A stretch of 6,812 nt of DNA from Chlamydiota bacterium (GTDB lineage: Bacteria > Chlamydiota > Chlamydiia > Chlamydiales > Simkaniaceae), in contig JAKQGT010000036.1 in assembly GCA_029556005.1 (NCBI GenBank), positions 1-6,812 on the forward strand. The letters run 5' to 3'. Below, one piece after another: positions 1 through 5,828 of this stretch. The notes under the pieces are model-generated. The model ran no database searches and was not told the origin of the DNA. It saw only the letters and a list, made by a program, of their open reading frames with translations. The position numbers were made by a program, and so were the translations under genes. How positions within the stretch are numbered: the stretch's first letter is position 1; every line of letters starts with the position of its first letter.

Positions 1-1466
1 GGATTTTTGTTGTTGCAATGGATTGGGCCATTGTAAATAACGCTTTACCTCGTATTCAAAGAGATTTAGGGGCATCTCTTGCCGAACTCCAGTGGATTGT
101 TAATGCCTTTGGGTTGGTCATGTCTGTGACCATGGTTACGATGGGGCGTCTTGCCGATGCGTATGGGCGCAGGCGTCTTTTTATGTTGGGGCTACTCATT
201 TGTGCTTTCAGTTCGTTAGGTGCAGCCCTCTCCCCTCGTGCTGCATGGCTCATTGGATTTCGCTCTTTTCAAGGTCTTTCGAATGCCATGGTCATCACGA
301 CCTCTCAATCGTTAATTACGCATGTGTTTCCCGAAGAAAAACATGGAAAGGCTTTGGGGATTTGGACGACCTTAGTGGGACTAGGTCTTGCCATGGGGCC
401 TGTTTTTGGAGGGATCATCATTGCGATTTCGTCCTGGCATTGGATCTTTTATTTTAATATTCCTTTTCTTGTGATCGGTGGCATTTTGGTTCGATTGACC
501 GTTAAGGAGTCAAAGAATACTGAACAAAGTGCAAAGATTGATGTTCCAGGACTCTTCCTTTTAGTTGTAGGCTTAGGAGCCTTAATTATGGGGGTCATTC
601 AAGGGCCAGAGTGGGGATGGGATAGTCCTATTATATTGAGTTTGTTTGGATTGGCTGCACTTTTTTTAGCTCTTTTTTATTTTGTGGAGCACCGGGTTCC
701 TTCTCCCCTCATGCGCTTTGAGTTTTTTAAACAAAGGAAGTTTTTTGCAGCCGCAATTGGAAATTTTTCAGTTGTTTTCCTTTTCTGGGGGATCTTTTTT
801 TTGATCCCTCTCTACCTTCAAAATATTCTCAGTCGCACTCCCTTTGAGTCGGGGATGTTGATGCTAGCTATTTCCCTCCCTTTTGCACTTGCGTCCCATT
901 ATGCAGGACCTTTAGGGGATAAAATCCCGAAAAAATACCTTCTTTTAAATGGCCTTTTTCTCGCTATGATCGGGACGCTTCTCATGGCCTTTTTAAATGT
1001 AGAGCCTCTCATGGGACTGATGGTGACTGCGCTGGTCTTTTTTGGTGTAGGAGCGGGAGCGGTATTTGGCCCTTCGACATCCCTGGGAATTTCTTCTATT
1101 CCCCGCAACTATACCGGAGTGGCTTCAGGGGCATTAACGACAATCCAGGAGGTGGGGGGAAGTTTGGGTTTAGCTCTTGTAGGAACGGTTTTACGGGTCA
1201 TGGAGAAGGGTAAGATTTCCATAGAATTACAAAAAGAGGGGATTCAACTCTCTCCCCTCATGCAACAGAAAATTCGTTCCCTGATGTCCTCTTATGAGCA
1301 GTTAATAGCTTATTTGAGTCATCAAAGTGCAGAGATGCATGATAAAGTGATAGAGGCCTTTAAAAAAGCCTTCATTTTTGGATTCCAAGGGGGGATGTGG
1401 CTCTCAGTTTTCGTTGCAGTCTTGAGTATTTTTTCTATTTTTACATTACTGCGAAAAGAAAAGTAG
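1..1466 (+). CDS. DHA2-family MFS drug/H+ antiporter, 5' end missing
   Basis: Inner-membrane transporter of the EmrB/QacA (DHA2, 14-TM) branch of the major facilitator superfamily, expected to export hydrophobic drugs or similar compounds using the proton gradient. The first Met in the window (base 18) is not the real start: the frame is open to the left edge and reads IFVVA before it, matching the middle of TM1, so some N-terminal residues are missing. Counting from that Met: motif D1 (MDWAIVNNALP, 1-11), motif A (GRLADAYGRRRLF, 43-55), motif B around RSFQG (82-86), antiporter motif C (GLGLAMGPVFGG, 121-132), WHWIFYFNIP (140-149), a second-half motif-A echo (GPLGDKIPKK, 297-306), and a long hydrophilic loop (about 394-449) before the last TM, typical of 14-TM members. 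The C-terminus is complete. D1 carries Trp and Asn where Thr and Val are common. The substrate cannot be told. It ends at a convergent terminator. Confidence 0.93.
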   Translation, partial: IFVVAMDWAIVNNALPRIQRDLGASLAELQWIVNAFGLVMSVTMVTMGRLADAYGRRRLFMLGLLICAFSSLGAALSPRAAWLIGFRSFQGLSNAMVITTSQSLITHVFPEEKHGKALGIWTTLVGLGLAMGPVFGGIIIAISSWHWIFYFNIPFLVIGGILVRLTVKESKNTEQSAKIDVPGLFLLVVGLGALIMGVIQGPEWGWDSPIILSLFGLAALFLALFYFVEHRVPSPLMRFEFFKQRKFFAAAIGNFSVVFLFWGIFFLIPLYLQNILSRTPFESGMLMLAISLPFALASHYAGPLGDKIPKKYLLLNGLFLAMIGTLLMAFLNVEPLMGLMVTALVFFGVGAGAVFGPSTSLGISSIPRNYTGVASGALTTIQEVGGSLGLALVGTVLRVMEKGKISIELQKEGIQLSPLMQQKIRSLMSSYEQLIAYLSHQSAEMHDKVIEAFKKAFIFGFQGGMWLSVFVAVLSIFSIFTLLRKEK

Positions 1467-1468
1467 TT

Positions 1469-1505
1469 GAACCTATCCCACTCATCCATTTACTGGGATA
1501 GGTTC
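1469..1505. terminator. Bidirectional terminator hairpin between convergent genes
   Basis: A perfect 12-bp inverted repeat (GAACCTATCCCA at 1469-1480, TGGGATAGGTTC at 1494-1505) encloses a 13-base loop. It sits 2 bases after the antiporter stop and directly abuts the stop of the minus-strand DUF1003 gene. On the plus strand it is followed by a T-rich stretch with eight Ts at 1513-1520, seven bases past the stem. On the minus strand it is followed by a weaker T-rich stretch. The position between two converging genes suggests it ends transcription from both sides. The offset of the T tract makes it a less than classical intrinsic terminator. Confidence 0.75.
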
Positions 1506-2219
1506 TTACTTCTTTTTTTTATGGAGAAGATCTTCGGTCAGTTCGAGTTGCATTTTTTGGAGCTCGATCAATGTTTCCCACTGCCGTTTCATAAATAAGT
1601 CGAGCTTAGAGTGGAGTTGCTGAATTTCAAGCTCAGCTTTTAAATTGGTGCAATAATCTTCATTCGCCCGCAAATGATCTTTTTCAGCCTGGCGGTTTTG
1701 GCTCATCAAAATGATAGGGGCTTGAATAGCAGCTAAACAAGACAAGACCAGGTTCAGAAGAATATAGGGATAAGGATCGAAGACTCTATTGTAAAGTATG
1801 AAAGAATTGAAGATCATCCACAGAATCAAAATGGCAAGAAAAGAGGTAATAAATTTCCAACTGCCTCCAAATTGTGCCACTTTATCAGCTAATTTCTCTC
1901 CAAAGGTGAGGTCACGATCGAACTTTTTGTTGACGTTTTCCGATAAGACCTCTTGAGATTGCATGCTTTCAAGCACCTCTTTATCCAAGCTAGAAAGAGC
2001 CCCTTTATCTTGCAAAAGCAATTTTTCCACATAATGCGTGCGGAGTTCTCTTAAGTCGGGGTAACACACAAAACCATTGCGGTTAATATGGGGGTGTTTT
2101 TGTAAGGCAGATTCGATGATAGAATTTTGAATCAGCCTAACGGGGAACAGCTTAGTATAGCAAAATTCTTGGCCGCAGACTTCGCAATTGCTTTTCTTGT
2201 GATTATTAGGAGTTGCCAT
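1506..2219 (-). CDS. DUF1003 family membrane protein with N-terminal Cys cluster
   Basis: A 237-residue protein of the DUF1003 family (Pfam PF06210), whose biochemical function is not known. In order: a probable zinc-ribbon-like N-terminus with CEVCG (Cys12, Cys15), HPH (42-44) and GFVCYPDL (Cys52), then R-x-x-YVEKLL; a linker; the entry segment LTFGEKLADKVAQFGGSW (105-121); TM1 (about 122-142); TM2 (about 151-173); the conserved MSQNRQAEKDHLRANEDY block (172-189); and a charged helical, probably coiled-coil tail (190-233) ending in four lysines. The start is taken at 2219 because AAGGTG lies five bases upstream. The longer reading from 2270 would add 17 residues whose codons overlap the likely promoter. 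No signal peptide is seen, and most of the protein should be cytoplasmic. It is transcribed divergently from the mechanosensitive channel gene. Metal binding is an inference from the Cys/His pattern. Confidence 0.9.
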   Translation of the reverse strand: MATPNNHKKSNCEVCGQEFCYTKLFPVRLIQNSIIESALQKHPHINRNGFVCYPDLRELRTHYVEKLLLQDKGALSSLDKEVLESMQSQEVLSENVNKKFDRDLTFGEKLADKVAQFGGSWKFITSFLAILILWMIFNSFILYNRVFDPYPYILLNLVLSCLAAIQAPIILMSQNRQAEKDHLRANEDYCTNLKAELEIQQLHSKLDLFMKRQWETLIELQKMQLELTEDLLHKKKK

Positions 2220-2224
2220 TTTTT

Positions 2225-2230
2225 CACCTT
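2225..2230 (-). promoter_or_regulatory. Ribosome binding site fixing the DUF1003 start
   Basis: AAGGTG on the minus strand, followed by five As and then ATGGC. The strong match and good spacing choose the Met at 2219 over the in-frame ATG at 2270, which has no comparable site. Confidence 0.7.
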
Positions 2231-2238
2231 TTGTTTTT

Positions 2239-2267
2239 TTAATAGTGAAAAAAAAATTCAAAATCAA
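2239..2267 (-). promoter_or_regulatory. Candidate sigma-70-type promoter for DUF1003 gene
   Basis: On the minus strand, TTGATT (2267-2262) and TATTAA (2244-2239) are separated by exactly 17 bases. Transcription would begin near 2232, just before the ribosome binding site, giving a leader of only about 13 bases. The spacer contains nine consecutive Ts (As at 2248-2256 on the plus strand). This is a pattern match only. Confidence 0.45.
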
Positions 2268-2310
2268 CATTCTTTACCATATGAACCTATTTCTACTGGG
2301 AAGTTGAGTC

Positions 2311-3162
2311 ATGGATGACTTTTGGGATCAAACACTTTTTACAATTCATGAAACCCCCGTTTCGGCGGTGAACCTTCTCACCTGCTTGTTTATCGTGATC
2401 CTTTCTTTTGCACTCGCAAAAGGGGTGAGGGGTTTTGTAATGCGCATGACCGCTTTAAAAGAGCATGTAAATAGTGCGACTCTTTATGGCATCGGGCGCC
2501 TTTCCTATTATAGTATTTTGCTCATCGGGATCTATATTGCTCTAACGACAATTGGGATAGATTTAACGGGTGTGGCTGTTGTGATCGGGGCTCTCAGCGT
2601 TGGGATTGGCTTTGGGCTCCAATCCATTTTTAACAACTTTGTTGCAGGGATCATTGTCCTTCTGGAGAAAAAAATTCGTATCCATGATCGGATTCAGTTG
2701 GAATCTGGGGATTTAGGGATTGTTTCAGAAATTAATGTGCGGAGTACTGTTATTCGTACCCCTGACAATCGCAAGATTCTCATCCCCAATACAGAAATTG
2801 TTTCAAAAAGGGTTATTCATTGGACTCAAGAAAGAAACCCTCTTTTTCGGATGCGTATTCCTTTTTCTGTGGAAAGAACGGTAGAAAAAGAAGAGGTTAA
2901 GCAAATAGCTTTAGAAGCGCTTCAAACACTCCCTCAAACTTCGGAGAAAATTCCCCCAGATTTGTGGCTTACGAAATTATCAGAAACGCTTCAAGAGTTT
3001 GAGTTGGTGGTCTGGGTTAGCACCCGTGATGTTGAGCTAGGCTCACAATCGCTATCGGGGGGGTATTTGTGGGCTCTTGAAAGTGCTTTTAAACAAAAGG
3101 GGATAAAATTGCAGCAAGCGAGCCGGATCCTTCTGCATACCTCTCCATTACATGAACTATGA
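2311..3162 (+). CDS. MscS-family small-conductance mechanosensitive channel
   Basis: A 283-residue inner-membrane channel close in length to E. coli MscS (286), expected to form a heptamer that opens under membrane tension and releases small solutes on osmotic down-shock. TM1 is about 18-36, TM2 about 64-82, and the pore-lining TM3 with its Gly/Ala pattern about 85-117 (GALSVGIGFGLQ at 93-104, then NNFVAGIIVLLE at 108-119). The beta domain follows with INVRSTVIRT (141-150) and ILIPN (156-160), then an alpha/beta C-terminal domain. In the usual I-R-x-G-D-x-I element after TM3 the Gly is His here (IRIHDRI, 122-128). GGGAAG (2298-2303) lies seven bases before the ATG. The gene is followed at once by the cytidylyltransferase, so the two probably share a transcript. 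The family call is firm, but ion selectivity and gating cannot be read. Confidence 0.94.
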   Translation: MDDFWDQTLFTIHETPVSAVNLLTCLFIVILSFALAKGVRGFVMRMTALKEHVNSATLYGIGRLSYYSILLIGIYIALTTIGIDLTGVAVVIGALSVGIGFGLQSIFNNFVAGIIVLLEKKIRIHDRIQLESGDLGIVSEINVRSTVIRTPDNRKILIPNTEIVSKRVIHWTQERNPLFRMRIPFSVERTVEKEEVKQIALEALQTLPQTSEKIPPDLWLTKLSETLQEFELVVWVSTRDVELGSQSLSGGYLWALESAFKQKGIKLQQASRILLHTSPLHEL

Positions 3163-3164
3163 GG
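3161..3164 (+). promoter_or_regulatory. Ribosome binding site overlapping the mscS stop
   Basis: GAGG at 3161-3164 shares two bases with the TGA stop of the channel gene (3160-3162) and stands five bases before the ATG at 3170. This supports 3170 over the in-frame ATG at 3152, which lies inside the end of the channel gene. The arrangement suggests translational coupling between the two genes. Confidence 0.6.
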
Positions 3165-3169
3165 TTATT

Positions 3170-3664
3170 ATGAACAAACTCATTCTACTTCTTCTTTTAT
3201 CCTTTACCCTTCAAGCAGCTGAAAAAAAGCCCGTTCGGGTTTATGTCGATGTGGTGGGAGATCTATTTCATGCAGGGCATGTGGCATTTTTCAAACAAGC
3301 GAGAACTTATGGGGATTATCTGATTGTTGGCATTCATGGAGATGAAGCGGTCACAGAATACAAGCGTAGACCCATTCTTTCTCTTGAAGAGCGCAAAACA
3401 ATCATTGAAGCCTGTCGGTATGTGGATGAAGTGATTGTGAATGCTCCTATTGGAATTACAGAAGAATGGATGAAAAAGTACAATATAGACTTAGTCCTTC
3501 ATGGAGACGACTATAAAGAAGATCGTATCGATGAACAATATAGTGTACCCAATAAGATGGGAAAATTTAAAACGGTACCTTATACCAAGGGGATCTCAAC
3601 AACGGAAATTATTGAGCGCATTCAGGGACGCTTAATAGAAGTGATGCGTGAACAGTGGAAATAA
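3170..3664 (+). CDS. CTP-dependent cytidylyltransferase with hydrophobic N-terminal signal/anchor
   Basis: A 164-residue protein of the HxGH nucleotidyltransferase superfamily, closest in motif order to glycerol-3-phosphate and ethanolamine-phosphate cytidylyltransferases, which make CDP-linked head groups from CTP and a phosphoalcohol. Motifs: DLFHAGH (31-37) after the first beta strand, FFKQARTYGDYLIVGIHGDE (40-59), KRRPILSLEERKTII (65-79), RYVDEVI (83-89), HGDDY (111-115) and GISTTEIIERI (141-151). In the CTP-binding RTEGISTT motif the Arg is Tyr and the Glu is Lys (YTKGISTT, 138-145). Unexpectedly the catalytic domain is preceded by MNK, a hydrophobic run LILLLLLSFTL (4-14) and QAAEKK, which resembles a signal peptide or membrane anchor. 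The -3 residue is not small, so cleavage is uncertain. It starts 7 bases after the channel gene. Substrate is unknown. ADP-heptose-type adenylyltransferases share the fold but fit the motifs less well. Confidence 0.88.
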   Translation: MNKLILLLLLSFTLQAAEKKPVRVYVDVVGDLFHAGHVAFFKQARTYGDYLIVGIHGDEAVTEYKRRPILSLEERKTIIEACRYVDEVIVNAPIGITEEWMKKYNIDLVLHGDDYKEDRIDEQYSVPNKMGKFKTVPYTKGISTTEIIERIQGRLIEVMREQWK

Positions 3665-3780
3665 AAATTGTTGAAAACCCTTAAGGATTGAGGATTGCAA
3701 TATTGAGTCATACAAATGATCCTTTTAGCAAATTCAATTTTTGTATAGAGTGAAACCTTATACTCAAACAAGGAATAACC
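3665..3780 (+). promoter_or_regulatory. Intergenic region with weak porin promoter candidates
   Basis: The 116-base gap before the porin gene must hold any separate porin promoter. Two -10-like hexamers are visible, TATAGA (3744-3749) and TATACT (3759-3764), but neither has a convincing -35 box at 16-18 bases, so no promoter is assigned firmly. Further upstream are a near-perfect dyad AACCCTTAAGGATT (3676-3689), a tandem AGGATTG (3684-3690, 3691-3697) and overlapping palindromes ATTGCAAT (3694-3701) and CAATATTG (3698-3705). The porin ribosome binding site AAGGA is at 3770-3774, six bases from the ATG. No terminator hairpin with a T tract follows the cytidylyltransferase stop. Confidence 0.35.
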
Positions 3781-4803
3781 ATGAATGGAAGATGGATTGT
3801 TTATTTTTTATTATCTATAATGGGTTTTGCATATGGACAAAATCAGAAAGAGCAGCCAATTTTGTATTATTCTGATGATTGTGCTATTAAAATCACACCT
3901 GGAGCAGGTCCAAGAGTCCAAAAAAGTTGGAATCCTTTTTTTACTGCGGATTTTATCTATTGGACAGTGCGTCAAGATGGGATGTTCTATGCCGTATCTG
4001 GGGGAAATGCAATTAATCCTTCTAAGGGATCAGTGTATGAGCCTGATTGGAGTTGGGATCCTGGTTTTAAAATTGGTTTAGGATTTAATCTTCCTCATGA
4101 TGACTGGGATATTTTTGCCCAATATACATGGATTGATAGTCATGCGGAAGATTCCGTTTCAAAAAATCCAGGGACAACAACTCTTCTTCCCTACTGGGTT
4201 GTTAACGGGAGTGTCATTGCTTTAATCGATGCAAAAGCTAGATGGGATATTTCTTATAACGATCTCACCCTTGAAATGGCACGTAATAGCTATTTAAGCC
4301 AGTACTTAAAACTGCGTGTTCATGTGGGTTTTGAAGCTGCCTGGATTTATCAAGACTACAAAGCAACCCTTACAGATGTAAATAATTTTCAAAACCGCCT
4401 CGATCTCAAGCAAGATTTTTGGGGTGTTGGATTACGGGCAGGGTTAGACACATCGTGGCAGTTTACTAAAAACATCAGTTTTTATGGAGACTTAGCCCTG
4501 GCTACATTATGGGGACAATTTGATGTCGATCGTAAAGAGAGACAATCTCAAGGCGGCCTCTCAAATACGACATTTAATACAGGGGCAAAACCTCATACTT
4601 TAGAACCCGTTATTGCTATTCAAGCTGGGCTTCGCTGGGAGACTTGGGTTGATCAAGACCGCTTGCATTTTTTATTGCAAGCAGGATGGGAGCATCAAGT
4701 TTGGATTCTGCATAATGAAGTGATCAAGAACCTTATGGAGCCTGATCATGGAGGGGATCTTATTTTACAAGGCTTAACGATAAGAGGACGTATCGATTTT
4801 TAA
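3781..4803 (+). CDS. MOMP-like / Legionella-type outer-membrane porin
   Basis: A 340-residue outer-membrane beta-barrel, probably a porin of the Legionella_OMP (PF05150, Lpg1974-like) family. It has a signal peptide (1-19, cleavage likely after AYG, leaving QNQKEQ), then alternating aromatic/polar strands, and ends in Phe (GRIDF), the usual signal for barrel insertion. Family blocks are NPFFTADFIYW (51-61), WDPGFKIGLGFNLPHDDWD (92-110), ARWDISYNDLTLEMAR, and YLKLRVHVGFEAAWIYQDY. Such proteins occur in many copies in Parachlamydia-like bacteria and in Legionella, where they are thought to act as major porins. Only one Cys is present in the whole protein (Cys34, near the mature N-terminus), so it cannot form the disulfide network described for Chlamydiaceae MOMP by itself. 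AAGGA precedes the ATG by six bases. It stands between unrelated genes, so probably has its own promoter. The permeant is unknown. Confidence 0.88.
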   Translation: MNGRWIVYFLLSIMGFAYGQNQKEQPILYYSDDCAIKITPGAGPRVQKSWNPFFTADFIYWTVRQDGMFYAVSGGNAINPSKGSVYEPDWSWDPGFKIGLGFNLPHDDWDIFAQYTWIDSHAEDSVSKNPGTTTLLPYWVVNGSVIALIDAKARWDISYNDLTLEMARNSYLSQYLKLRVHVGFEAAWIYQDYKATLTDVNNFQNRLDLKQDFWGVGLRAGLDTSWQFTKNISFYGDLALATLWGQFDVDRKERQSQGGLSNTTFNTGAKPHTLEPVIAIQAGLRWETWVDQDRLHFLLQAGWEHQVWILHNEVIKNLMEPDHGGDLILQGLTIRGRIDF

Positions 4804-4832
4804 ATTAGGGAGTACATTGGAGCAACTGGGAT

Positions 4833-4838
4833 GTAGGT
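4833..4838 (+). promoter_or_regulatory. Weak ribosome binding site for a TTG start
   Basis: GTAGGT ends six bases before TTG at 4845. The frame is closed by TAG at 4806-4808, has no ATG or GTG between there and 4845, and the conserved HxD motif falls only nine residues after the TTG, so TTG is the only usual bacterial start codon that keeps the catalytic site. Confidence 0.5.
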
Positions 4839-4844
4839 AATCAT

Positions 4845-5804
4845 TTGAGTTATCAAATAGTAGATTTTCATTGTGACTTGCTTTCGTATTTGGCTCATGA
4901 TCGTACACGCAATGACCCCCTAAACCCCCTTTCGAATTGCTCTCTCCCTCAGTTACGAGAGGGAGGGGTCATCCTCCAAACACTTGCTGTTTTTACTGAA
5001 ACCCATCCGGGATCTACTCAGGAAGGAGAAAAACAACTCTCTTGTTATCAGGAAATGTTAAAAAAATATGGAACTTCGTGTGCCCCTTTTTCTGCCTTTG
5101 ATCCCACAAAAAAGATTACCCATTTTGTATTAGCTGTTGAAAATGCCTCAGCGCTTGTTGAAGAAAAAGAGTCGTTAGATGTTGGATTTGCACGTTTAGA
5201 TGCTCAGGATTGGCTCTATGTAAGTTTGACATGGAATGAAGAAAATCGCTTTGGGGGAGGGAATAACTCCCATGCAGGATTAAAACGGGATGGAGAGCAT
5301 TTCCTTGACTATTTGAGTGGGAAGAAAATTGCCATTGATCTTAGCCATACTTCGGCCGCCTTAGCGCATGATATTCTCAATTACATTCATAAAAAAGGGC
5401 TAGATCTTTTGCCTATGGCTAGCCATTCAAACTTTCGCTTAATCCATGACCATCGTCGGAATCTTCCCGATGCTATTGCAAAAGAAATTTTTGCTCTTGG
5501 AGGGGTGGTAGGAATCAATTTTATCCGAGCGTTTATTGGAGACAAACCTGAGGATTTTGTGCGTCATTTTCAACACGGCCTCTCTTTAGGGGGGGAAGAG
5601 GCACTCTGCTTAGGTGCCGATTTTTTTGGAGGGATTCCCCTTCCCGAAATCGATCATCTCAAACCCTTTTTTCAAAAAAATTATGAAAATTCTTCGTGCT
5701 ATCCCGCTTTTTTGGAGCTCCTCTCGTCCTCTTTTACCCCTGAACAAATTCAAAAAATCGCTCATGAGAATGCTCTCTCTTTTCTTAGACGTTTAAAGAA
5801 TTAA
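4845..5804 (+). CDS. Membrane dipeptidase-family (peptidase M19) dipeptidase
   Basis: A 319-residue zinc dipeptidase of family M19 (renal/microsomal dipeptidase), whose members split dipeptides and in bacteria often accept a D-residue at the C-terminal side. The binuclear metal ligands are all in place: His9 and Asp11 (VDFHCD), Glu99 (VLAVEN), His168 (AIDLSHTS) and His194 (ASHSNF). The substrate-binding HRRN (203-206) and the catalytic-region Asp259 (GADFFGG) are also present. Length is near the family norm. The start is TTG. No signal peptide or lipobox is seen despite the family name, so the enzyme should be cytosolic, perhaps taking part in recycling of peptides, including peptidoglycan fragments, in a host-dependent cell. 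That role is an inference. It begins 41 bases after the porin stop with no convincing terminator between, so read-through from the porin is possible. It is followed after 24 bases by the MBL-fold gene. Confidence 0.93.
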   Translation: MSYQIVDFHCDLLSYLAHDRTRNDPLNPLSNCSLPQLREGGVILQTLAVFTETHPGSTQEGEKQLSCYQEMLKKYGTSCAPFSAFDPTKKITHFVLAVENASALVEEKESLDVGFARLDAQDWLYVSLTWNEENRFGGGNNSHAGLKRDGEHFLDYLSGKKIAIDLSHTSAALAHDILNYIHKKGLDLLPMASHSNFRLIHDHRRNLPDAIAKEIFALGGVVGINFIRAFIGDKPEDFVRHFQHGLSLGGEEALCLGADFFGGIPLPEIDHLKPFFQKNYENSSCYPAFLELLSSSFTPEQIQKIAHENALSFLRRLKN

Positions 5805-5820
5805 GAGGATCTTTTATAAT
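5792..5820 (+). promoter_or_regulatory. Candidate promoter with perfect -10 box before MBL gene
   Basis: TATAAT (5815-5820) is a perfect -10 hexamer. At 17 bases upstream stands TTTAAA (5792-5797), a partial -35 match inside the last codons of the dipeptidase gene. Transcription would begin near 5827, one or two bases before the ATG at 5829, giving an almost leaderless message. The AAGAGGA at 5803-5809 would then lie outside the transcript and is in any case about 20 bases from the ATG, too far for normal use. Confidence 0.4.
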
Positions 5821-5828
5821 ATGACGCC

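Noticed and set aside
200..457. Reading frames in other frames within the antiporter gene (56-253 minus, 200-457 plus, 899-1108 minus)
   Set aside because: They are shadows of the antiporter, which has all the family motifs in the main frame.
2220..2270. Seventeen-residue N-terminal extension of the DUF1003 protein (ATG at 2270, minus strand)
   Set aside because: It has no ribosome binding site, overlaps the likely promoter, and precedes a start at 2219 with a strong AAGGTG.
2127..2318. Plus-strand frame across the divergent gap (2127-2318)
   Set aside because: It overlaps the conserved N-terminus of DUF1003 on the other strand and the promoter region, with no recognisable motif.
3152..3169. 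Earlier ATG (3152) for the cytidylyltransferase
   Set aside because: It lies inside the end of the channel gene and has no good ribosome binding site. The ATG at 3170 has GAGG at ideal spacing and puts the hydrophobic run right after the first Lys.
4778..4801. Possible terminator at the end of the porin gene (CGATA/TATCG stem, then ATTTTT)
   Set aside because: The stem is only five A/T-rich pairs with an eight-base loop and lies inside the coding sequence, so it is too weak to list as a terminator.
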